This document shows positions 13,820 to 16,083 of a stretch of DNA of 16,083 bases, piece by piece. Numbering within the stretch: the stretch's first letter is position 1; each line of letters opens with the position of its first letter. The position numbers and the translations under genes were made by a program. Below the pieces are notes generated by a model. The model searched no databases. It saw only the letters and a list, made by a program, of their open reading frames with translations, and was not told the origin of the DNA. The stretch is from an uncultured Cytophagaceae bacterium (GTDB lineage Bacteria; Bacteroidota; Bacteroidia; Cytophagales; Spirosomataceae), in the NCBI GenBank assembly GCA_903837305.1, contig CAILUB010000265.1, forward strand, positions 1 to 16,083, written 5' to 3'.

Positions 13820-16083
13820 CAATCCATCCCTATCGGCGCACCATCCGGAATCGCTGGCGTCTGCATCGGTTTCCAATCAGCTGGATTCGCTTTGAATTGA
13901 TCTATGGTTTGAACGAGATAGGCCGCATAGGCGCCTGTTTTCTTGCTGTAGACATTCCGGACGTTTTTTACAGAAGAGGCTACATCTGCTGCAGCTAAAG
14001 GAGAAATAGTAGGCGCGTTCAACACATTTAATAGCGAAGAAACAACTTTAAAATTGATGGTCTCCTGCGTGGCTTGTAAATAAAGATCTGAATGGGAAGT
14101 AAATAGAGTGGCCTGCAATAAAGCATTCAAAGTCTCTGCAACCCCTAGTTGCTGCGCATTCACCGCTTTATTGCCCGCTAATCGCGAAAGGCGATCTGGA
14201 TGCAATAAGAAGTCCAACGTAAAATCTGCTGCTGATTCCACAGCTCCGAATGGATCAAAGGTGATACCCGTCTTCCCCTTAAAGGACTCCCGTGTACGTT
14301 CATTATTGAAGGCACGGGGAGGGAATAAGGCTAATTTGTCTTTTGGGATCGCTAGTGTGCGTGCATCCAAAGTCAGGGTAACCGCTTTTAACGCTTGTGT
14401 TTGTAAGGCAACTGAAGCTGGTTCCAGGACTAATTCCTTGCCACCTCTCACCGCGTAATTGTACTCGGATCCGCCGATGATTTTTGTGGTCGCTTCCGTC
14501 TGGTAGCGATGTAAGAAATACAAGGGAACGAAGACGTCCTCTAAGTGGGAATAGGTCTCGTTCGGTCGGATGTTATTAACGGAGAAGTTGGCGATGGCCT
14601 TTTTGCGGACTTGCAAAATGTGCTGAAGTTCATCTACAATCGTTTTTCCATTGTCCCAAAGGTGTGCATACATATGCGCTCCACCCGGGTTGCGCGCATC
14701 GGAGTCGGTGATGAAGCGAAGACCTTTGGCATAAGCTTTATCTATTACTTGATTTAATTCAGCTGTCGTTTTGTGGTCACCATAGGCATAGTCAACGGAT
14801 ACTTTGTCCCAATCGCCTATTTTCGTGTCATATGCATGGCTGAAGTCCATTTGATCGCCTTTGAAATCGATCTGTGGATGGGGATAATCCATCACACTGG
14901 TATTCTCGCGGGCACTAGCCGCATAATTATGAGCAAAGCCTATCGTATGGCCTATTTCATGCGCCGAGAGTTGTCTAATGCGGGCTAAAGCCATCGCCAT
15001 CATAGGCCCATTCGCTGAGCCATCAACCGCAAAAGGAGCGTTCATTAACGCCTGTGCAATCAAGAAATCTTGGCGAATCCGAAGGCTACCTAGGCTCACG
15101 TGGCCTTTCATGATTTCTCCCGTGCGAGGGTCTGTTATGCTAGAACCATAGCTCCATCCGCGTGTGGAACGGTGCACCCATTGTATCACGTGGTAGCGCA
15201 CATCCATTGGATCTGCATCCTCCGGTAATAATTTAACTTGGAATGCATCTTTGTATCCGATAGCTTCGAAAGCTTGGTTCCACCAGCGGCCACCTTCCAT
15301 CAAGGCAGAGCGAACTGGTTCCGGGGTGCCGTTATCTAGGTAATAGATGATCGGTTTGACGGCTTCGCTGACCGCTGCTTTCGGGTCTTTTTTCTCCAAA
15401 CGATGGCGCGTAATCCACTGCTTCAACACCACCTCATTGACTGGCGAAGAATAATCTTGAAACGAGATTGCATTCGCTCCTGAACGGGGATCAAATAAAC
15501 GAGGAGTGTACTTATTGTCTGGTAATTCAATGAAAGAATGGTGTTCTACCACCGTCACATAATCCGCATTAGGTGCAACAGAACGAATTTCAGCTCCCGT
15601 GCCATTGCCTGCGAAGGTCAATCGCGCCTCGAATTCGGTATTTTTAGGGAATGATTTAGTGCGTTCTAATGCCAAAGAACTTTTGGATTTATCTAAACTA
15701 TAGGACCCCTGTTTTGCCTGAGTCAAGCGTTTTAGCACACCGTGTGCATCTTGCATGAGAAAATCGGTAATGTCGATTAGAAAGGCTCCGTCAGAGGCGC
15801 TTTCGATTTTAAATCCATACAATACCGATTTAGCAAAGGCTTGTTGCACAGATAATTTCTCTAGAGGATTGCTCGTATTCGCTCGGTATTGGGTGTTGGG
15901 TTGTACTAAGAAAATTTTGTTTCCTTGTTTCTCGAAGAACACTACCTGCTCGTTTCCGAGTTGACCGCGGTCTAAGCCCAGGTCATTGTTTCCTACGCCT
16001 TGCGCGAGGGAATAGGTATAAAGAAACTCTTCGTTGAGTTTTTTGACCTCTAAAAAGATCTTATCGTTTGACTCGTCATAATA
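13810..16083 (-). CDS. Zinc-dependent metalloprotease, DUF5117/DUF4953 type (N-terminus beyond right edge)
   Basis: The frame is open from the stop at 13810 to the last base of the window, so the start lies outside. The GTG at 15942 is internal, because the codons before it continue sensibly (YTYSLAQGVGNNDLGLDRGQ). About 757 residues are visible. The catalytic motif HEIGHTIGFAH (codons at 14929-14961) is the extended HExxHxxGxxH zinc site of metzincin-like peptidases, and SVMDYPHP just after it is the likely Met-turn. The N-terminal part seen here and the rest match the layout of large exported Bacteroidota metalloproteases with DUF5117 and DUF4953 domains. The signal peptide cannot be seen, so export is inferred from the family. 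The C-terminus ends GMDCYE without a T9SS domain. It is convergent with the membrane hydroxylase gene. Confidence 0.88.
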   Translation of the reverse strand, partial: YYDESNDKIFLEVKKLNEEFLYTYSLAQGVGNNDLGLDRGQLGNEQVVFFEKQGNKIFLVQPNTQYRANTSNPLEKLSVQQAFAKSVLYGFKIESASDGAFLIDITDFLMQDAHGVLKRLTQAKQGSYSLDKSKSSLALERTKSFPKNTEFEARLTFAGNGTGAEIRSVAPNADYVTVVEHHSFIELPDNKYTPRLFDPRSGANAISFQDYSSPVNEVVLKQWITRHRLEKKDPKAAVSEAVKPIIYYLDNGTPEPVRSALMEGGRWWNQAFEAIGYKDAFQVKLLPEDADPMDVRYHVIQWVHRSTRGWSYGSSITDPRTGEIMKGHVSLGSLRIRQDFLIAQALMNAPFAVDGSANGPMMAMALARIRQLSAHEIGHTIGFAHNYAASARENTSVMDYPHPQIDFKGDQMDFSHAYDTKIGDWDKVSVDYAYGDHKTTAELNQVIDKAYAKGLRFITDSDARNPGGAHMYAHLWDNGKTIVDELQHILQVRKKAIANFSVNNIRPNETYSHLEDVFVPLYFLHRYQTEATTKIIGGSEYNYAVRGGKELVLEPASVALQTQALKAVTLTLDARTLAIPKDKLALFPPRAFNNERTRESFKGKTGITFDPFGAVESAADFTLDFLLHPDRLSRLAGNKAVNAQQLGVAETLNALLQATLFTSHSDLYLQATQETINFKVVSSLLNVLNAPTISPLAAADVASSVKNVRNVYSKKTGAYAAYLVQTIDQFKANPADWKPMQTPAIPDGAPIGMDCYE

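Noticed and set aside
15940..15942. GTG at 15942 as start of the metalloprotease gene.
   Set aside because: The frame stays open to the window edge and the extra codons read like conserved family sequence (GVGNNDLGLDRGQ), so the gene continues to the right.
1..16083. CRISPR arrays, insertion sequences, transposases, rRNA or intact tRNA genes.
   Set aside because: No regularly spaced repeats, transposase motifs or complete structural RNA sequences were recognised on either strand.

Overview
The window looks like a chromosomal segment of a low-GC member of the Bacteroidota, probably a Cytophagales-type organism. The evidence is a C-terminal type IX secretion (T9SS) sorting domain on a giant secreted protein, start codons without Shine-Dalgarno sequences, several matches to the Bacteroidota -7 promoter box TAnnTTTG, a DUF5117/DUF4953-type zinc metalloprotease, and an antitoxin of the XRE + DUF6922 type. 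The genus cannot be fixed from the sequence alone.

Layout from left to right. Bases 3-98 hold the C-terminal tail of an unrecognised gene entering from the left. Bases 179-193 read like the 3' end of a tRNA-Asp gene without the rest of the tRNA, followed by a good + strand hairpin terminator (202-229). This is what the distal attachment scar of an element inserted in tRNA-Asp would look like. Bases 240-1383 (minus strand) form a two-gene toxin-antitoxin module: an XRE/DUF6922 antitoxin overlapping by 29 nt an AbiEii-like nucleotidyltransferase toxin, with a perfect 9-2-9 palindrome as likely operator just upstream. Bases 1436-3622 (minus) encode a B12-binding-type radical SAM enzyme with an unusual CX4CX2C cluster motif. 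Bases 3668-3775 (minus) hold a 35-residue lysine-rich small protein whose stop codon lies inside a rho-independent terminator. Bases 3833-9520 (minus) encode a 1895-residue secreted protein with two groups of FG-GAP/VCBS-like calcium-loop repeats, a cadherin-like linker, Ig-like domains and a T9SS type A sorting domain.

Divergent from it, 9643-10515 (+) encodes an exported PIG-L/LmbE-type deacetylase. It converges, with a 4-nt overlap, on a minus-strand operon (12520-10512) in which a flavin-containing monooxygenase is joined by a TAATG stop/start overlap to an alpha/beta hydrolase. A 312-nt regulatory gap (12521-12832) rich in inverted repeats separates this operon from a divergent membrane fatty acid hydroxylase/sterol desaturase-family gene (12833-13819, +). 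That gene in turn overlaps by 10 nt the 3' end of a large zinc metalloprotease, which runs off the right edge.

How the genes may work together. The toxin and antitoxin form one autoregulated unit. The monooxygenase, hydrolase and divergent hydroxylase form a plausible small oxidative lipid or small-molecule module sharing one control region; this is inferred from arrangement only. The giant T9SS protein, the exported deacetylase and the metalloprotease point to an envelope or secretion-oriented lifestyle but do not form an obvious single pathway.
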